Numbered from the stretch's first letter, positions 1-10,594 are shown. The stretch is 34,863 nt of DNA from Candidatus Dactylopiibacterium carminicum (GCF_014736495.1 NZ_MDUX01000034.1:1-34863); one strand, 5' to 3'. Notes: generated by a model not told the origin, from the sequence alone. Numbers and translations are program-made.

Positions 1-76
1 CCACTTGGTTGCCAGCTTAAGGCTTCGAAGTGTCTAGTGAACCGGGGGCGATTCAGGGCCCTACGCCCGCCATGCA

Positions 77-1462
<1,386 letters not shown>

Positions 1463-1805
1463 TTCTTTCGTTATCTGGGCGATGAAGAGCGCCTCTGTCT
1501 GCCTTGCGCAATTGGCCGGTCTGGCCGGTCTCGTGAGCGTCCATGGCGGCATGGCAAGCCTCGCAATGAACCCGGAACGCTTCTGTCGGTCTGTTTCCCG
1601 CAACGCCATCATTCATGTATGGCGGCAGGCCGCGCATTCTACCTGTCAGCGCAGGATTCAATGGACCAGCGAGACGGCTGCGGGCAGCCCCTGGAGCACG
1701 CCTGACAAGACATCGTCGGCAGGACAGTACGAATGCCGGCGGTTGTAAAGTAGAATCCCGCCGCAGTCAGCCAATCAACGATTTCTCTGGAACGACTCTA
1801 CCATA
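1463..1805. other. Divergent intergenic region, cysS / TPR operon
   Basis: About 340 bases lie between the two divergent start codons. Open frames cross it on both strands, including an N-terminal extension of the cysS frame, but none resembles a protein I recognise. It must hold promoters for both directions. A TAGAAT hexamer at 1751-1756 would suit a -10 box for the plus-strand operon, but no good -35 is visible. No hairpin or repeat stands out. Confidence 0.4.
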
Positions 1806-2906
1806 ATGCGCCGCCAGACCTTCTCCCGCTCCCGCTTCTGCATTGCTGCGCTGCTGGCGCTCGTCAGCACAGCTTTCCCGCTGGCTGCCTCGGCCTCGAT
1901 CGCCGAAGCCCAGGCACTACTCGCCAAGAGACAACAGGCTCAGGCCCTGGAGAAGGTCGAACGCGTGCTGGCGGGTAACCCGCGCGACCGGCAGGCCCGT
2001 TTTCTGAAAGGCGTGATCCTGGCCGAGATGAACAAACTCGACGATGCCGCGAGCACTTTCATCAAGCTCACAGAGGAAGCGCCGGAACTACCTGAGCCTT
2101 ACAACAACCTGGCAGTGATCTATGCTCAGCAGAACCAGCTCGACAAGGCACGAGCGGCACTGGAGATGGCCATCCGTACGCACCCCTCGTATGCCGTCGC
2201 ACACGAAAATCTCGGCGATCTCTACACCAAGATGGCCCGACAGGCCTACGACCGGGCGCTACAGATCGATTCCCGCAACACCAATGCTCAGGCCAAACTG
2301 AACCTGTTGCGTGACATCAGCTCGGCTGTGGCACCGCGTGCCCAGCCGGCCGTGACACGCCCCGTAACTGTGGCTGCGGTGACAGCCACCAGTTCGTCCA
2401 GTAGCACCAGCAGCCGCGCATCATCGTCGAGCAGCTCCAGCAGCAGTGCACAGTTCAGCACCAGTAGCAGTGCGGCGGCGATCGCGGTGGCAAGCTCCGC
2501 TTCAGCGCGCAGCAGTTCTTCGACTTCGGCGGCCAGCAGCTCAGCGCCGGCCGTGGCGCAACAGAACCAGACGGCGAATGTCAGGCGTACGGTCCAGAAT
2601 TGGGCCGCTGCCTGGTCGGCGCAGAATGCTCAGGATTACCTTGGCTACTACGCCAAGGGATTCGAGGTCCCCGGTGGCAAGAGTCGCAAAGACTGGGAGG
2701 CTGAACGGGCTGACCGCATAAATCGCCCGAAGAGCATTCGCGTCAACCTGACCGATCTTTCCGTGAGTGTGGATGGCAACAAGGCCGTCGCGAAGTTCCG
2801 GCAGCAGTACGAGTCAGATGCCTTGAAGACGGCAACCGGCAAGACCCTGGATCTGCAGTTGCAGGATGGGCGGTGGTTGATCCTGCGCGAACGAATCGGA
2901 CGCTGA
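1806..2906 (+). CDS. Secreted TPR protein with Ser-rich linker and NTF2-like C-terminal domain
   Basis: A likely periplasmic protein of 366 residues. Residues 1-30 are a signal peptide ending in ASA. Residues about 35-165 form tetratricopeptide-type helical repeats, recognisable in the stretch NNLAVIYAQQNQLDKARAAL. Residues about 195-255 are a low-complexity Ser/Ala linker. Residues about 260-366 are an NTF2-like domain of the kind found at the end of some L,D-transpeptidases (Cds6 type). The same C-terminal domain occurs in the next gene, 10 bases downstream, so the two probably act together on peptidoglycan. TPRs bind proteins; no catalytic motif is seen. The ribosome site before the ATG is weak. 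The exact function is not known. Confidence 0.85.
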   Translation: MRRQTFSRSRFCIAALLALVSTAFPLAASASIAEAQALLAKRQQAQALEKVERVLAGNPRDRQARFLKGVILAEMNKLDDAASTFIKLTEEAPELPEPYNNLAVIYAQQNQLDKARAALEMAIRTHPSYAVAHENLGDLYTKMARQAYDRALQIDSRNTNAQAKLNLLRDISSAVAPRAQPAVTRPVTVAAVTATSSSSSTSSRASSSSSSSSSAQFSTSSSAAAIAVASSASARSSSSTSAASSSAPAVAQQNQTANVRRTVQNWAAAWSAQNAQDYLGYYAKGFEVPGGKSRKDWEAERADRINRPKSIRVNLTDLSVSVDGNKAVAKFRQQYESDALKTATGKTLDLQLQDGRWLILRERIGR

Positions 2907-2916
2907 GGAAAAACGC

Positions 2917-4119
2917 TTGAAAAAGCTGTATCGCAGAGGCCTGAAAGGAATACTGGCTGTAGTCCTGGCGGGAGCGACACTCCAGGTTGGCGCTCCCCCA
3001 TCGCTGATGGCCGGCGTCTCCGACGCTGGTCCGGATGCAACGATTGCCCTGATCCTCACGGATATCGAGGAAAACCGTCTGGACGTCGCGCTCTCGCGTA
3101 CCGAGAACCTGATCTCGCTGTATCCGAATTTTCGCCTAGCCCATCTGATCCGTGGCGATCTGCTGCTGGCACGTGCCCAACCACTTCAGACCCTGGGCAA
3201 CGTCAAGGGCTCGGATGTCCGCCTCAACGAACTGAGGGCCGAAGCCAGCGCACGCCTGAACGGCTATCTGAAGCGTCCGGAAAGCAATCAGGTCCCGCGC
3301 TACCTGCTGCAGATGAATCCCGAGCAGCAATACGCAGTCGTGGTCGATACCCGCCAATCCCGCCTGTACCTGTATCGCAATACCAATGGTCGCCCGAGCC
3401 TGGTTGCCGACTGGTATGCCAGCCAAGGGCGTGGCGGCTCGGAAAAGCAGCGCGAAGGAGACCTAAAAACCCCCATCGGCGTGTATTACGTAACCAGCAT
3501 GCTGCCGCGCAAGAAATTACCGGATTACTACGGTAATCGTGCCTTCCCCATCAACTACCCGAATGAATGGGATCGCATGCAGGGACGCACGGGGTATGGC
3601 ATTTGGCTGCATGGCGTGCCCTCCGACACCTATGCGCGCGCGCCTTTGGCATCCGAGGGCTGTGTCGTACTCTCCAATCAGGATCTGGACACCCTCACCC
3701 GCTACGTACAGATCGGTGTCACTCCCGTGATCATCAGCAACGGAGTGGAATGGGCTTCTCTCGATGATTGGCAGGTGGAGCGCAAGGCGCTCTCCGACAG
3801 CATCGAGCAATGGCGCCGGGATTGGGCCAACCGCGACACTGAGCGCTATTTGTCCCACTACTCGAAGCGTTTCCTTGCCGGCAAGACCGACCTGACGGCT
3901 TGGCGGCAACAGAAGCAGGCGGCCAATGCGAGCAAGGCCTGGATCAAGGTGGAACTGAACGGGCTCACCGTGTTGCGCTCTCCAGGCAATGAAGAGCTGG
4001 TGATGGTCAGTTTCGAACAGGATTATCGCAGCAACAACCTCAACGACCGCATGCGCAAACGCCAGTACTGGATCCGTGAGGACGGAAACTGGAAGATCAT
4101 CTACGAAGGAGCTGCCTGA
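2917..4119 (+). CDS. L,D-transpeptidase (YkuD) with C-terminal NTF2-like domain
   Basis: Predicted exported enzyme that forms or remodels peptidoglycan cross-links, or attaches protein to peptidoglycan. The start is TTG at 2917, supported by GAGGAA six bases upstream and by the signal peptide that follows (Lys/Arg-rich start, hydrophobic residues 11-24). The YkuD domain spans about residues 138-275. Its active-site signature is complete: H232-G233, then S246-E-G-C249-V with C249 as nucleophile. Residues about 290-400 form an NTF2-like domain that resembles the C-terminus of the upstream protein. The stop codon is 2 bases before the next start, so the gene is in an operon with the TPR protein and the periplasmic cyclophilin. 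Which cross-link it makes cannot be told from sequence. Confidence 0.92.
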   Translation: MKKLYRRGLKGILAVVLAGATLQVGAPPSLMAGVSDAGPDATIALILTDIEENRLDVALSRTENLISLYPNFRLAHLIRGDLLLARAQPLQTLGNVKGSDVRLNELRAEASARLNGYLKRPESNQVPRYLLQMNPEQQYAVVVDTRQSRLYLYRNTNGRPSLVADWYASQGRGGSEKQREGDLKTPIGVYYVTSMLPRKKLPDYYGNRAFPINYPNEWDRMQGRTGYGIWLHGVPSDTYARAPLASEGCVVLSNQDLDTLTRYVQIGVTPVIISNGVEWASLDDWQVERKALSDSIEQWRRDWANRDTERYLSHYSKRFLAGKTDLTAWRQQKQAANASKAWIKVELNGLTVLRSPGNEELVMVSFEQDYRSNNLNDRMRKRQYWIREDGNWKIIYEGAA

Positions 4120-4121
4120 AC

Positions 4122-4718
4122 ATGACTATCGTCTCCACCCTGCGCCGGGCATTCCTGCTCGCCGGACTGGCCATCGCATCCCTTTCAGCCGCGGCAGCCG
4201 GTGAAGCGCCGCGCGTACAACTGGCCACTAATCAGGGCAACATTACTCTGGAGCTTGATGCCCAGCGCGCACCGGCGAGTGTCGCCAACTTCCTGCAATA
4301 CGTTGAGGCTGGCCACTACGATGGCACAATCTTCCATCGCGTGATCCGCAACTTCATGATCCAGGGCGGTGGCTTCACGCCAGACATGAATCAGAAGCCC
4401 ACCAAAGCACCGATCCAGAACGAAGCAAAGAATGGATTGAAGAATGTGCGTGGCAGCATTGCCATGGCTCGTACTGGTGCTCCGCATTCCGCAACATCGC
4501 AATTCTTCATCAATACCGTCGACAATAGTTTCCTCGACTTCCCCGGCCAGGATGGCTGGGGTTATACGGTATTCGGCAAGGTCGTCGAAGGCATGGATGT
4601 CGTGGACAAGATCCGCGCGGTCCCCACGACCAACGCGGGCCCTCATTCCGACGTCCCGCGCATGCCTGTCATCATCCAGAGCGCCCGTCTGCTCCCCACA
4701 GGCACCGCCGGCAAGTAG
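4122..4718 (+). CDS. ppiA: Periplasmic peptidyl-prolyl cis-trans isomerase, cyclophilin type
   Basis: Cyclophilin that speeds proline isomerisation during folding of exported proteins. The 198-residue product has a signal peptide (hydrophobic residues about 11-25, cleavage near AAA-GEA), then a compact cyclophilin fold. The active-site signature [13 protein letters not shown] is present, as is [16 protein letters not shown] at 4106-4111 precedes the ATG. The gene starts 2 bases after the L,D-transpeptidase stop, so translation is probably coupled. It is a tandem paralogue of the next gene, which lacks a signal peptide. The symbol is given by analogy with E. coli PpiA (periplasmic); the family call is firm, the symbol less so. 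Confidence 0.92.
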   Translation: MTIVSTLRRAFLLAGLAIASLSAAAAGEAPRVQLATNQGNITLELDAQRAPASVANFLQYVEAGHYDGTIFHRVIRNFMIQGGGFTPDMNQKPTKAPIQNEAKNGLKNVRGSIAMARTGAPHSATSQFFINTVDNSFLDFPGQDGWGYTVFGKVVEGMDVVDKIRAVPTTNAGPHSDVPRMPVIIQSARLLPTGTAGK

Positions 4719-4773
4719 CCCTATACAGATCACTGCGGCATCGCCGCAATACCACCCCAAGCAAGGAGAACCA

Positions 4774-5265
4774 ATGGTCAAGCTGCACACCCGCTTCGGC
4801 GTCATCACCCTCGAACTGGATGCCGAAAAGGCGCCGGAGACGGTGAAGAACTTCCTCGCCTACGTCGAGGCAGGACATTACGATGGCACGATCTTCCACC
4901 GTGTGATCAAGGATTTCATGATCCAGGGCGGTGGCATGCTGCCGGACATGAGCCAGAAACCTACCCAGGCGACTATCCGCAACGAAGCCAACAATGGTCT
5001 GAAGAATGTGCGCGGCTCGATCGCCATGGCACGCACCTCTGATCCGCACTCGGCCTCCGCCCAGTTCTTCATCAACACCGTGGACAACGACTTCCTCGAT
5101 TTCCGCGCCGAAAGCGTGCAAGGCTGGGGCTACGCAGTGTTCGGCAAGGTCGTCGAAGGGCTGGACGTGGTTGACCAGATCCGCGCGGTCAAGACCGGCC
5201 GTAGCGGCTATCACTCCGATGTACCTGTCGAAACCGTGGTGATCGACAAGGCCGAAGTGGTCTGA
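4774..5265 (+). CDS. ppiB: Cytoplasmic peptidyl-prolyl cis-trans isomerase, cyclophilin type
   Basis: Cytoplasmic cyclophilin of 163 residues, the usual PpiB length. It carries [14 protein letters not shown] and [10 protein letters not shown] and ends in the strand [12 protein letters not shown]. The ATG at 4774 follows AAGGAG at 4763-4768 and begins MVKLHTRFG, the normal family start. The frame is open further upstream within ppiA, but that part is not cyclophilin. Much of the core is near-identical to the upstream periplasmic protein, which indicates a local duplication with gain or loss of an export signal. A hairpin follows at 5288, before lpxH. Confidence 0.95.
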   Translation: MVKLHTRFGVITLELDAEKAPETVKNFLAYVEAGHYDGTIFHRVIKDFMIQGGGMLPDMSQKPTQATIRNEANNGLKNVRGSIAMARTSDPHSASAQFFINTVDNDFLDFRAESVQGWGYAVFGKVVEGLDVVDQIRAVKTGRSGYHSDVPVETVVIDKAEVV

Positions 5266-5287
5266 TCCGCATCGACCTTCAGCACGC

Positions 5288-5313
5288 AACGCCGGCACTC
5301 GCCGGCGTTCTTC
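5288..5313 (+). terminator. Hairpin after ppiB, probable intrinsic terminator
   Basis: A perfect 9-bp inverted repeat, AACGCCGGC at 5288-5296 and GCCGGCGTT at 5301-5309, with an ACTC loop. The tail is only TTCTTC-like, so termination may be partial and let transcription reach lpxH 20 bases on. Confidence 0.55.
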
Positions 5314-5329
5314 AATCGGCAGGACACCC

Positions 5330-6046
5330 TTGATCCTCTTCATCTCAGATCTGCATCTGTGTGCCGAACGGCCAGAAACGACGGCAGCCTTCCTGCGTTT
5401 CCTGTCAGGACCGGCACGTGAGGCGGATGCCCTGTGGATTCTGGGCGACCTGTTCGAATCCTGGGTTGGCGATGACGAACTGGATGATCCCTTCTGCGCT
5501 AGCATTGCCGATGTGCTGTCAGCGCTGACCGGCTCTGGCGTGAAAACCAGCATCATCGTCGGCAACCGCGATTTCCTGCTGGGCAAGCGCTTTGCCGCGC
5601 GAAGCGGTACGCATCTGGTCGCCGAACCCGCGCTCATCGAATGGAACGGGCACCGGATTGTGTTGCTGCACGGCGATGCGCAATGTACTGACGATCTGGC
5701 CTATCAGCGCTTCCGCCGTCGTATCCGGTCACCACTCAGTCTTGCCCTGCTTCGTCTGCTTCCGCTTTCCTGGCGCTTGCGGTTGGCGAATCGCATCCGC
5801 CAGCGTAGCGAATCGGCGACGCACGACAAACCCTCCGACATCACGGATGTCAATCCACAGGCCATCGAGCAGGCTTTCCGCAGGACCGGTGCCGAATGGA
5901 TGGTCCATGGCCACACCCATCGCCCCGCAAGGCATCTGCTCGCGGTCGATGGCCTGGAGAAGCAACGCTGGGTGCTCGCGGACTGGCATGCCCAGGCGAC
6001 CTGGCTGGAAACCAGCGCTGACGGCCTGCAGGCCAGGACCGAATAG
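5330..6046 (+). CDS. lpxH: UDP-2,3-diacylglucosamine diphosphatase
   Basis: Metallophosphoesterase that hydrolyses UDP-2,3-diacylglucosamine to lipid X and UMP in lipid A synthesis, at the inner face of the inner membrane. The 238-residue product has the family length. Metal-binding motifs are in order: SDLHL (D7, H9), GDLFESW (D40), GNRD (N79), HGD (H114) and HGHTH (193-197). The start is TTG at 5330; the first strand (ILFISDLHL) leaves no room for a later start. Only a weak AGGA site precedes it. The gene converges on a diguanylate cyclase whose stop is 9 bases away, with no terminator between. Confidence 0.95.
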   Translation: MILFISDLHLCAERPETTAAFLRFLSGPAREADALWILGDLFESWVGDDELDDPFCASIADVLSALTGSGVKTSIIVGNRDFLLGKRFAARSGTHLVAEPALIEWNGHRIVLLHGDAQCTDDLAYQRFRRRIRSPLSLALLRLLPLSWRLRLANRIRQRSESATHDKPSDITDVNPQAIEQAFRRTGAEWMVHGHTHRPARHLLAVDGLEKQRWVLADWHAQATWLETSADGLQARTE

Positions 6047-6055
6047 GCAGCGCCC

Positions 6056-7423
6056 TCACGCCTCACGGCGCATGATGAATGCCTGATCCGCCAGGGCGAC
6101 GCCGCCCCCGGCCTGCTTGATCGCATACATGGCTGCATCGGCCGAGGCCAGCAGGGTATCCAGTGTGCTGCCGTGTTCAGGATAGATGGCCAGACCGATA
6201 CTGATTCCCAGAGAAAGCGCGAGCCGCTCCACCAGCACAGGCTCATTGAACTGAGCCGCGATCCGTTCACAGAATCCCAGGGCCTCCGCCTGGGATGCAA
6301 AATCCTCAAGCACGATCAGAAATTCATCTCCCCCCAGGCGGGCAAGCACATCAGAAGCCCGGCACTCCTGTTGCATGCGCTGCGCCATGATCTGCAGTGC
6401 CCGGTCGCCAACCGCATGCCCCCACGTATCGTTGACGCATTTGAAACCATCGAAGTCCAGCAACAACAGACCCAAGCGATGTGTTTCCCGATGTGCCTGG
6501 GCCAGACGCTTCTCCAGATAGGGCACCACGAAGGCCCGATTGGTAAGGCCGGTCAACGCATCCGTATTGGCTTGCGTACGCAGTTCCTCTTCCAGTTGTT
6601 TGCGTCGCTCGATATCACGAGCCAGTGCCTGATTCACATGCTCCAGCTCGGAGGTTCGCAAACGGACTGCAACCTCCAGCATGGCGTTCTGTTCCAGCAG
6701 GGCAAAACGGGCTTCCTGCAGGCGTTCGATGAGGCGTCGTAATGCACCATAAACCCGCCCGATGTCATCTCTGCGAGGGCGTTCCAGCGCGGGTGGGATA
6801 GTCTCCAGCCTGTCTGGCTGGATCTCGTCGGCCGTACGCACAAGTTCGGCCAGCGGACGCCCCAGAGCCTTCCAGAAGACCACGTGCTGGACCAGCACTC
6901 CCACGGCGATCAACGAGAGGGCGCAAATCACCAGCCAGCCCACATTACGCAGAGTCTGACGCAACACCATGTCCTGATTGATGGAGACGGCGGTGTAGCC
7001 AAGCACAGCCCCACCATTCAGGGGATCCCTGATTTCCGCCCGTTCCATGCCATCAAAGGAAAAGACTTCCTTCATCGGAAAAGCATCAGAGAGCAGCAGG
7101 GAGGAGGCCGAGGCGCGAATATAGTGATGCAGCACCAGCCCCAGAGGATCGAGCACACCTGCTTCATCCAGCAAGGGATCGTTGCGGATCACTGCTTCGC
7201 ACTGCTCTTCGAAATGCGCGGTGTCCTGTGGCCTCAGCCCCAATCGCGCCATGTGCCCAGCCCGCTCCGCAAGATCTCCGGCGGCAAATCGGGCGCGCGA
7301 ATGCGCATGCTCTACCTGCTGGAAATACAGGAAGTAGCCCCCAAGAGCGGTCAGGACGCAGGCGACCAGAGCCGTAAAAGCCAACGAAACGAGGTTGATA
7401 CGTACTGGCAAGGGAACTGCCAT
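6056..7423 (-). CDS. Membrane diguanylate cyclase with periplasmic sensor region and HAMP-like linker
   Basis: Predicted to make cyclic di-GMP from two GTP at the inner membrane. Layout of 455 residues: transmembrane helix about 10-34, periplasmic region about 35-158 with no recognised ligand fold, second helix about 160-185, HAMP-like segment to about 240, coiled coil about 240-285 and GGDEF domain about 286-445. The active-site GGDEF is intact at 364-368. An RASD inhibitory-site motif lies five residues before it, so product inhibition is expected. The ATG at 7421-7423 is preferred over the GTG at 7441. There is no EAL domain. The input signal is unknown. Confidence 0.93.
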   Translation of the reverse strand: MAVPLPVRINLVSLAFTALVACVLTALGGYFLYFQQVEHAHSRARFAAGDLAERAGHMARLGLRPQDTAHFEEQCEAVIRNDPLLDEAGVLDPLGLVLHHYIRASASSLLLSDAFPMKEVFSFDGMERAEIRDPLNGGAVLGYTAVSINQDMVLRQTLRNVGWLVICALSLIAVGVLVQHVVFWKALGRPLAELVRTADEIQPDRLETIPPALERPRRDDIGRVYGALRRLIERLQEARFALLEQNAMLEVAVRLRTSELEHVNQALARDIERRKQLEEELRTQANTDALTGLTNRAFVVPYLEKRLAQAHRETHRLGLLLLDFDGFKCVNDTWGHAVGDRALQIMAQRMQQECRASDVLARLGGDEFLIVLEDFASQAEALGFCERIAAQFNEPVLVERLALSLGISIGLAIYPEHGSTLDTLLASADAAMYAIKQAGGGVALADQAFIMRREA

Positions 7424-7479
7424 TAACCTGAACCTTTCCACGGAACACCATCGCGGGATTCTCAGGTTTAACGGCGGCC

Positions 7480-7510
7480 CAAATAACCTCTTTAATGAAG
7501 AGGTTATTTG
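7480..7510 (-). terminator. Long perfect hairpin after darP
   Basis: A 13-bp perfect stem, CAAATAACCTCTT at 7480-7492 and its complement at 7498-7510, with a TAATG loop. It sits 5 bases beyond the darP stop. The A/T-rich outer stem gives UUAUUU on either strand, so it may work in both directions. It separates darP from the diguanylate cyclase. Confidence 0.75.
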
Positions 7511-7515
7511 CCGGG

Positions 7516-8049
7516 TCAGTCCTCCGGCATTTCCTCGTCTGCCACAGAAGTGTCTTCCAATGCCCTCAGCATCTGGAAAAGCTCTCGGAATGCATGCGGC
7601 GGTCGATTCTCCGCACGCTCGCGCAGTGCGTTCCTGCGCAGCTGACGCAAACGCTGCAAATCGGCACCAGGATGGAGGTCGCCCAGCTCCGTCAGCGTTG
7701 CCTCATCCTCCAGCAGGCGTTCACGCAGCTGCTCCAGACGATGCATGCGCGCGGTTTCCGCGCGAGAATTGCCGGACAGCGCTTCAAGCGCTTCGCGGAT
7801 CGGGGCAGCCTCCTCGCTGCGCATCAGCTTGCCGATGTACTGCAACTGTCGGGCACGGGCACCGTTAGCCGTAAGGCGCTGCATTTCCACCAGCGCTTCG
7901 CGCAGATTGTCCGACATCGGCACTTTCTTCAGGCGCGCCAACGGATATTCCGTCAACATCTTGCCAAGATCCTGCAGGGCATCCATGTCGCGCTTGCGCT
8001 GCGACTTGCTGACGAAATATTCGGGCTCTTCCTGGCGGTTGTTCTTCAT
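7516..8049 (-). CDS. darP: Ribosome-associated protein, DarP/YjgA (DUF615) family
   Basis: Small, highly charged, mostly helical cytoplasmic protein of 177 residues, close to E. coli YjgA (about 183). Family members bind the large ribosomal subunit and help its late assembly. The family start EEPEYFVSKSQRKRDMDALQ is seen at residues 7-26, followed by Arg/Leu-rich helices and an acidic tail. The ATG at 8047-8049 is chosen because the further 20 upstream residues do not look like the family. No strong ribosome site is seen. It diverges from pmbA, a pairing common in beta- and gammaproteobacteria, which supports both calls. Confidence 0.9.
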   Translation of the reverse strand: MKNNRQEEPEYFVSKSQRKRDMDALQDLGKMLTEYPLARLKKVPMSDNLREALVEMQRLTANGARARQLQYIGKLMRSEEAAPIREALEALSGNSRAETARMHRLEQLRERLLEDEATLTELGDLHPGADLQRLRQLRRNALRERAENRPPHAFRELFQMLRALEDTSVADEEMPED

Positions 8050-8169
8050 GGACGAAATGACTGGAGTCTTATTGGGACACGGCCCAGGGATGCGTGCTCG
8101 CGGGAGCACGCCGCGCCAAGCGGGCTGTGAAGAGATAAGATTATAGCCTTTGCCCTGCCGCCTCCCGCC

Positions 8170-9525
8170 ATGCCGAAAAACCGCAACGCCTTCAGCTACC
8201 GCCGTTCCGAACTACGCGAGATCGCTCAGGACATCCTCGACTATGCCCGCAAGCGCGGCGCGAGCGCCTGCGAAACCGACATTTCAGAAGGATTCGGGCA
8301 GACCGTCACGGTCCGCCAGGGCAAGGTCGAAACCCTTGAATACAACCGCGACAAAGGGCTGGGCGTCACAGTCTATGTCGGCCAGCAACGCGGTCACGCC
8401 AGCAGTTCCGATTTCTCGCGAGCAGCACTGCGTGCCACCGTGGACGCCGCGCTCTCCATCGCTCGCTTCACGGCAGCGGATCCGGCGGCAGGTCTGGCGG
8501 ATCCTGAACGTCTATGGCAAGGCAAGCGCAAGGATCTTGCGCTGGACCTGCACCACCCCTGGCAGGTCGATGCCACTCAGGCAGCCGAGATCGCCAAGCA
8601 TTGCGAGAATGCGGCTTTTGCCGTCAGCCCTCAGATCGCAAATTCGGACGGTGCCAGCGTGTACGTTCAGGAATCCCGTTTCATGGCCGCCAACAGCCTG
8701 GGGTTCTGTGCTGGTTTCGATACTTCGCGCCATTCCATCTCCTGCAGCGTAATCGCAGGAGAAGGTGATGACATGCAGACCGGAGACTGGTACAGCAGTA
8801 CCCGTGATCCGCGCGAGCTCGCTGACCCTGCCACCATCGGTGATTACGCTGCACGCCGTGCGCTGGCCCGCCTGGACTCGCGCCGTCTGTCCACTTGCGA
8901 ATTGCCGGTCATCTTCGAAGCCCCACAGGCCTGCGGTCTGCTTGGGCATTTCATTCAGGCCGCCAGCGGCGGCGCGCTCTATCGCCGCACAAGTTTCCTG
9001 CTCGATGCGCTCGGCCAGCCGGTCTTCTCGCCGGAAGTCAGCATCGACGAACTTCCTCACATTCCCAAGGCACTGGGCAGCACACCCTTCGACGACGAAG
9101 GTGTGGCCACACGCGCGCGCCAGCTTGTCAGTCACGGAATACTGCAAGGCTATTTCCTCGGCAGCTATTCGGCGCGCAAGCTGGGCATGGAGACCACCGG
9201 CAATGCGGGTGGCTGTCACAACCTCATCGTCCGGCCTGGGCGTCACAGTCTGGTCGAGCTGGCACGCGAGATCGGTCACGGTCTATTGGTCACCGATCTG
9301 ATGGGTCAGGGGGTCAATTACGTGACCGGCGACTACTCGCGCGGCGCGGCAGGCTATCTGATCGAGAATGGCGAGATCAGCCACCCCGTGCATGAGATCA
9401 CCATCGCCGGCAATCTGCGCGAGATGCTGCGCAACATCGTACTGGTCGGTGGCGACACGGTGATCCGGGGTGGCAAGCAATGCCCTTCGCTGGTAGTCGG
9501 AAAGATGACCATTGCCGGGCAGTAA
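8170..9525 (+). CDS. pmbA: Metalloprotease-like PmbA/TldE subunit
   Basis: PmbA (TldE) partners TldD in a cytoplasmic heterodimeric protease that, in other bacteria, matures microcins and degrades the CcdA antitoxin. The 451-residue length fits. The N-terminal helix and the strands around [20 protein letters not shown] are typical, as is the glycine-rich C-terminal half ending [17 protein letters not shown]. As expected for TldE there is no HExxxH zinc motif; that lies in TldD, which is not in this window. No clear ribosome site precedes the ATG. The end overlaps miaA by 14 bases. Confidence 0.94.
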   Translation: MPKNRNAFSYRRSELREIAQDILDYARKRGASACETDISEGFGQTVTVRQGKVETLEYNRDKGLGVTVYVGQQRGHASSSDFSRAALRATVDAALSIARFTAADPAAGLADPERLWQGKRKDLALDLHHPWQVDATQAAEIAKHCENAAFAVSPQIANSDGASVYVQESRFMAANSLGFCAGFDTSRHSISCSVIAGEGDDMQTGDWYSSTRDPRELADPATIGDYAARRALARLDSRRLSTCELPVIFEAPQACGLLGHFIQAASGGALYRRTSFLLDALGQPVFSPEVSIDELPHIPKALGSTPFDDEGVATRARQLVSHGILQGYFLGSYSARKLGMETTGNAGGCHNLIVRPGRHSLVELAREIGHGLLVTDLMGQGVNYVTGDYSRGAAGYLIENGEISHPVHEITIAGNLREMLRNIVLVGGDTVIRGGKQCPSLVVGKMTIAGQ

Positions 9526-10486
9526 GACTGCTCCGCCCCTTCGTGCCGTACTGTTGATGGGGCCGACGGCGAGCGGCAAGACCGCCGCCGCCCTGGCGCT
9601 GGCCGAACGTTTTCCGGTCGAGATCATCAGCGTGGATTCCGCACTGGTCTATCGCGACATGGATATCGGCACAGCCAAGCCCAGCGCAACTGAGCGCGCG
9701 TGCTGTCCGCACCATCTGATCGATATCATCAGTCCGGAAGAGGCCTATTCCGCCGCACGCTTCCGTGCCGACGCCCTGCCCCTGATCGCTGGAATACAGG
9801 CACGCGGCCGGTTGCCGCTGTTGGTAGGCGGCACCATGCTTTATTTCAAGGCGCTACGCGAGGGCCTTTCGGACCTGCCGCAAGCCGACGCCGCATTGCG
9901 CCAGCAGATCGAGGAAGACGCCGCGCACCTGGGCTGGCCCGCCCTGCATGCCCGGCTGGGCTCGCTTGATGCGGAAGCCGCCGCACGCCTCAATCCCAAC
10001 GATGCGCAACGCATCCAGCGCGCACTGGAAATCGTGCTGCTCACCGGCAAGGCGCTGGCCGAAAGCTATGCCCAACGAGAAGCACCAGGCCCCGAAATCG
10101 ATTATCTGTCACTGGCATTGTTGCCCGGTGAGCGCGGTGTGTTGCATGCCCGCATCGCAGAGCGCTTTGAAGCAATGCTTGCCGACGGACTCGAAGACGA
10201 GCTGCGCAGCCTTCGTCAGCGCTATCAGCTCAAACCGGAAATGGCTTCGATGCGCTGCGTGGGCTATCGCCAGATGTGGGACCATCTCGACGGCAAAACC
10301 GACCGCGCCACGATGCGCGAACAAGGCATCGCCGCCACCCGCCAGCTCGCCAAACGCCAGATCACCTGGCTGCGCCAGTTTGGCGGGCAGTGGCCCGGAT
10401 TCCATGGAATCGACAGTCTGGCTCCCAATGTCACCGAACAGCTTGCGCAGCACCTCGCGCAATGGCGGTCTATGAGCCAAGCTTGA
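9512..10486 (+). CDS. miaA: tRNA dimethylallyltransferase
   Basis: Transfers a dimethylallyl group to N6 of adenosine 37 in tRNAs that read codons starting with U. The 324-residue protein has the P-loop GPTASGKT at 17-24, catalytic D42 in [19 protein letters not shown], and [11 protein letters not shown] at 105-115. The C-terminal [14 protein letters not shown] is the family's tRNA-contacting end. The start is TTG at 9512, inside the end of pmbA, with GGAAAG at 9499-9504. No later start would keep the first strand intact. The overlap suggests coupled translation with pmbA. Confidence 0.96.
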   Translation: MPGSKTAPPLRAVLLMGPTASGKTAAALALAERFPVEIISVDSALVYRDMDIGTAKPSATERACCPHHLIDIISPEEAYSAARFRADALPLIAGIQARGRLPLLVGGTMLYFKALREGLSDLPQADAALRQQIEEDAAHLGWPALHARLGSLDAEAAARLNPNDAQRIQRALEIVLLTGKALAESYAQREAPGPEIDYLSLALLPGERGVLHARIAERFEAMLADGLEDELRSLRQRYQLKPEMASMRCVGYRQMWDHLDGKTDRATMREQGIAATRQLAKRQITWLRQFGGQWPGFHGIDSLAPNVTEQLAQHLAQWRSMSQA

Positions 10487-10513
10487 GGCACGACGGGTAG
10501 AGGGTGCGCGTGC

Positions 10514-10519
10514 TAGAAT
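10514..10519 (+). promoter_or_regulatory. Possible -10 box upstream of typA
   Basis: TAGAAT in the 108-base gap between miaA and typA. It is followed by GCGCCC and a run of T. No convincing -35 hexamer lies 16-18 bases upstream, so this is a weak call based on resemblance to TATAAT. Confidence 0.25.
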
Positions 10520-10594
10520 TGCGCCCTTTTTGAGCAATCGCTCTCCCGCGCGGCGAGTTATCCGCGCTCTTTCCCCCTACGCAAGAAGCCATCC

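Noticed and set aside
1463..1612. N-terminal extension of the cysS frame
   Set aside because: The family start MLRIHNSL aligns zinc and active-site residues with E. coli numbering, and the extension does not resemble the family.
2394..2550. Repetitive AGC/TCG stretch that might suggest a CRISPR or satellite repeat
   Set aside because: It is in frame within the TPR protein and encodes a Ser/Ala linker with irregular codons; no spaced identical repeats.
4672..5637. A 321-codon minus-strand frame over ppiB and lpxH
   Set aside because: It covers two well-supported plus-strand genes and mirrors their conserved regions; no independent features.
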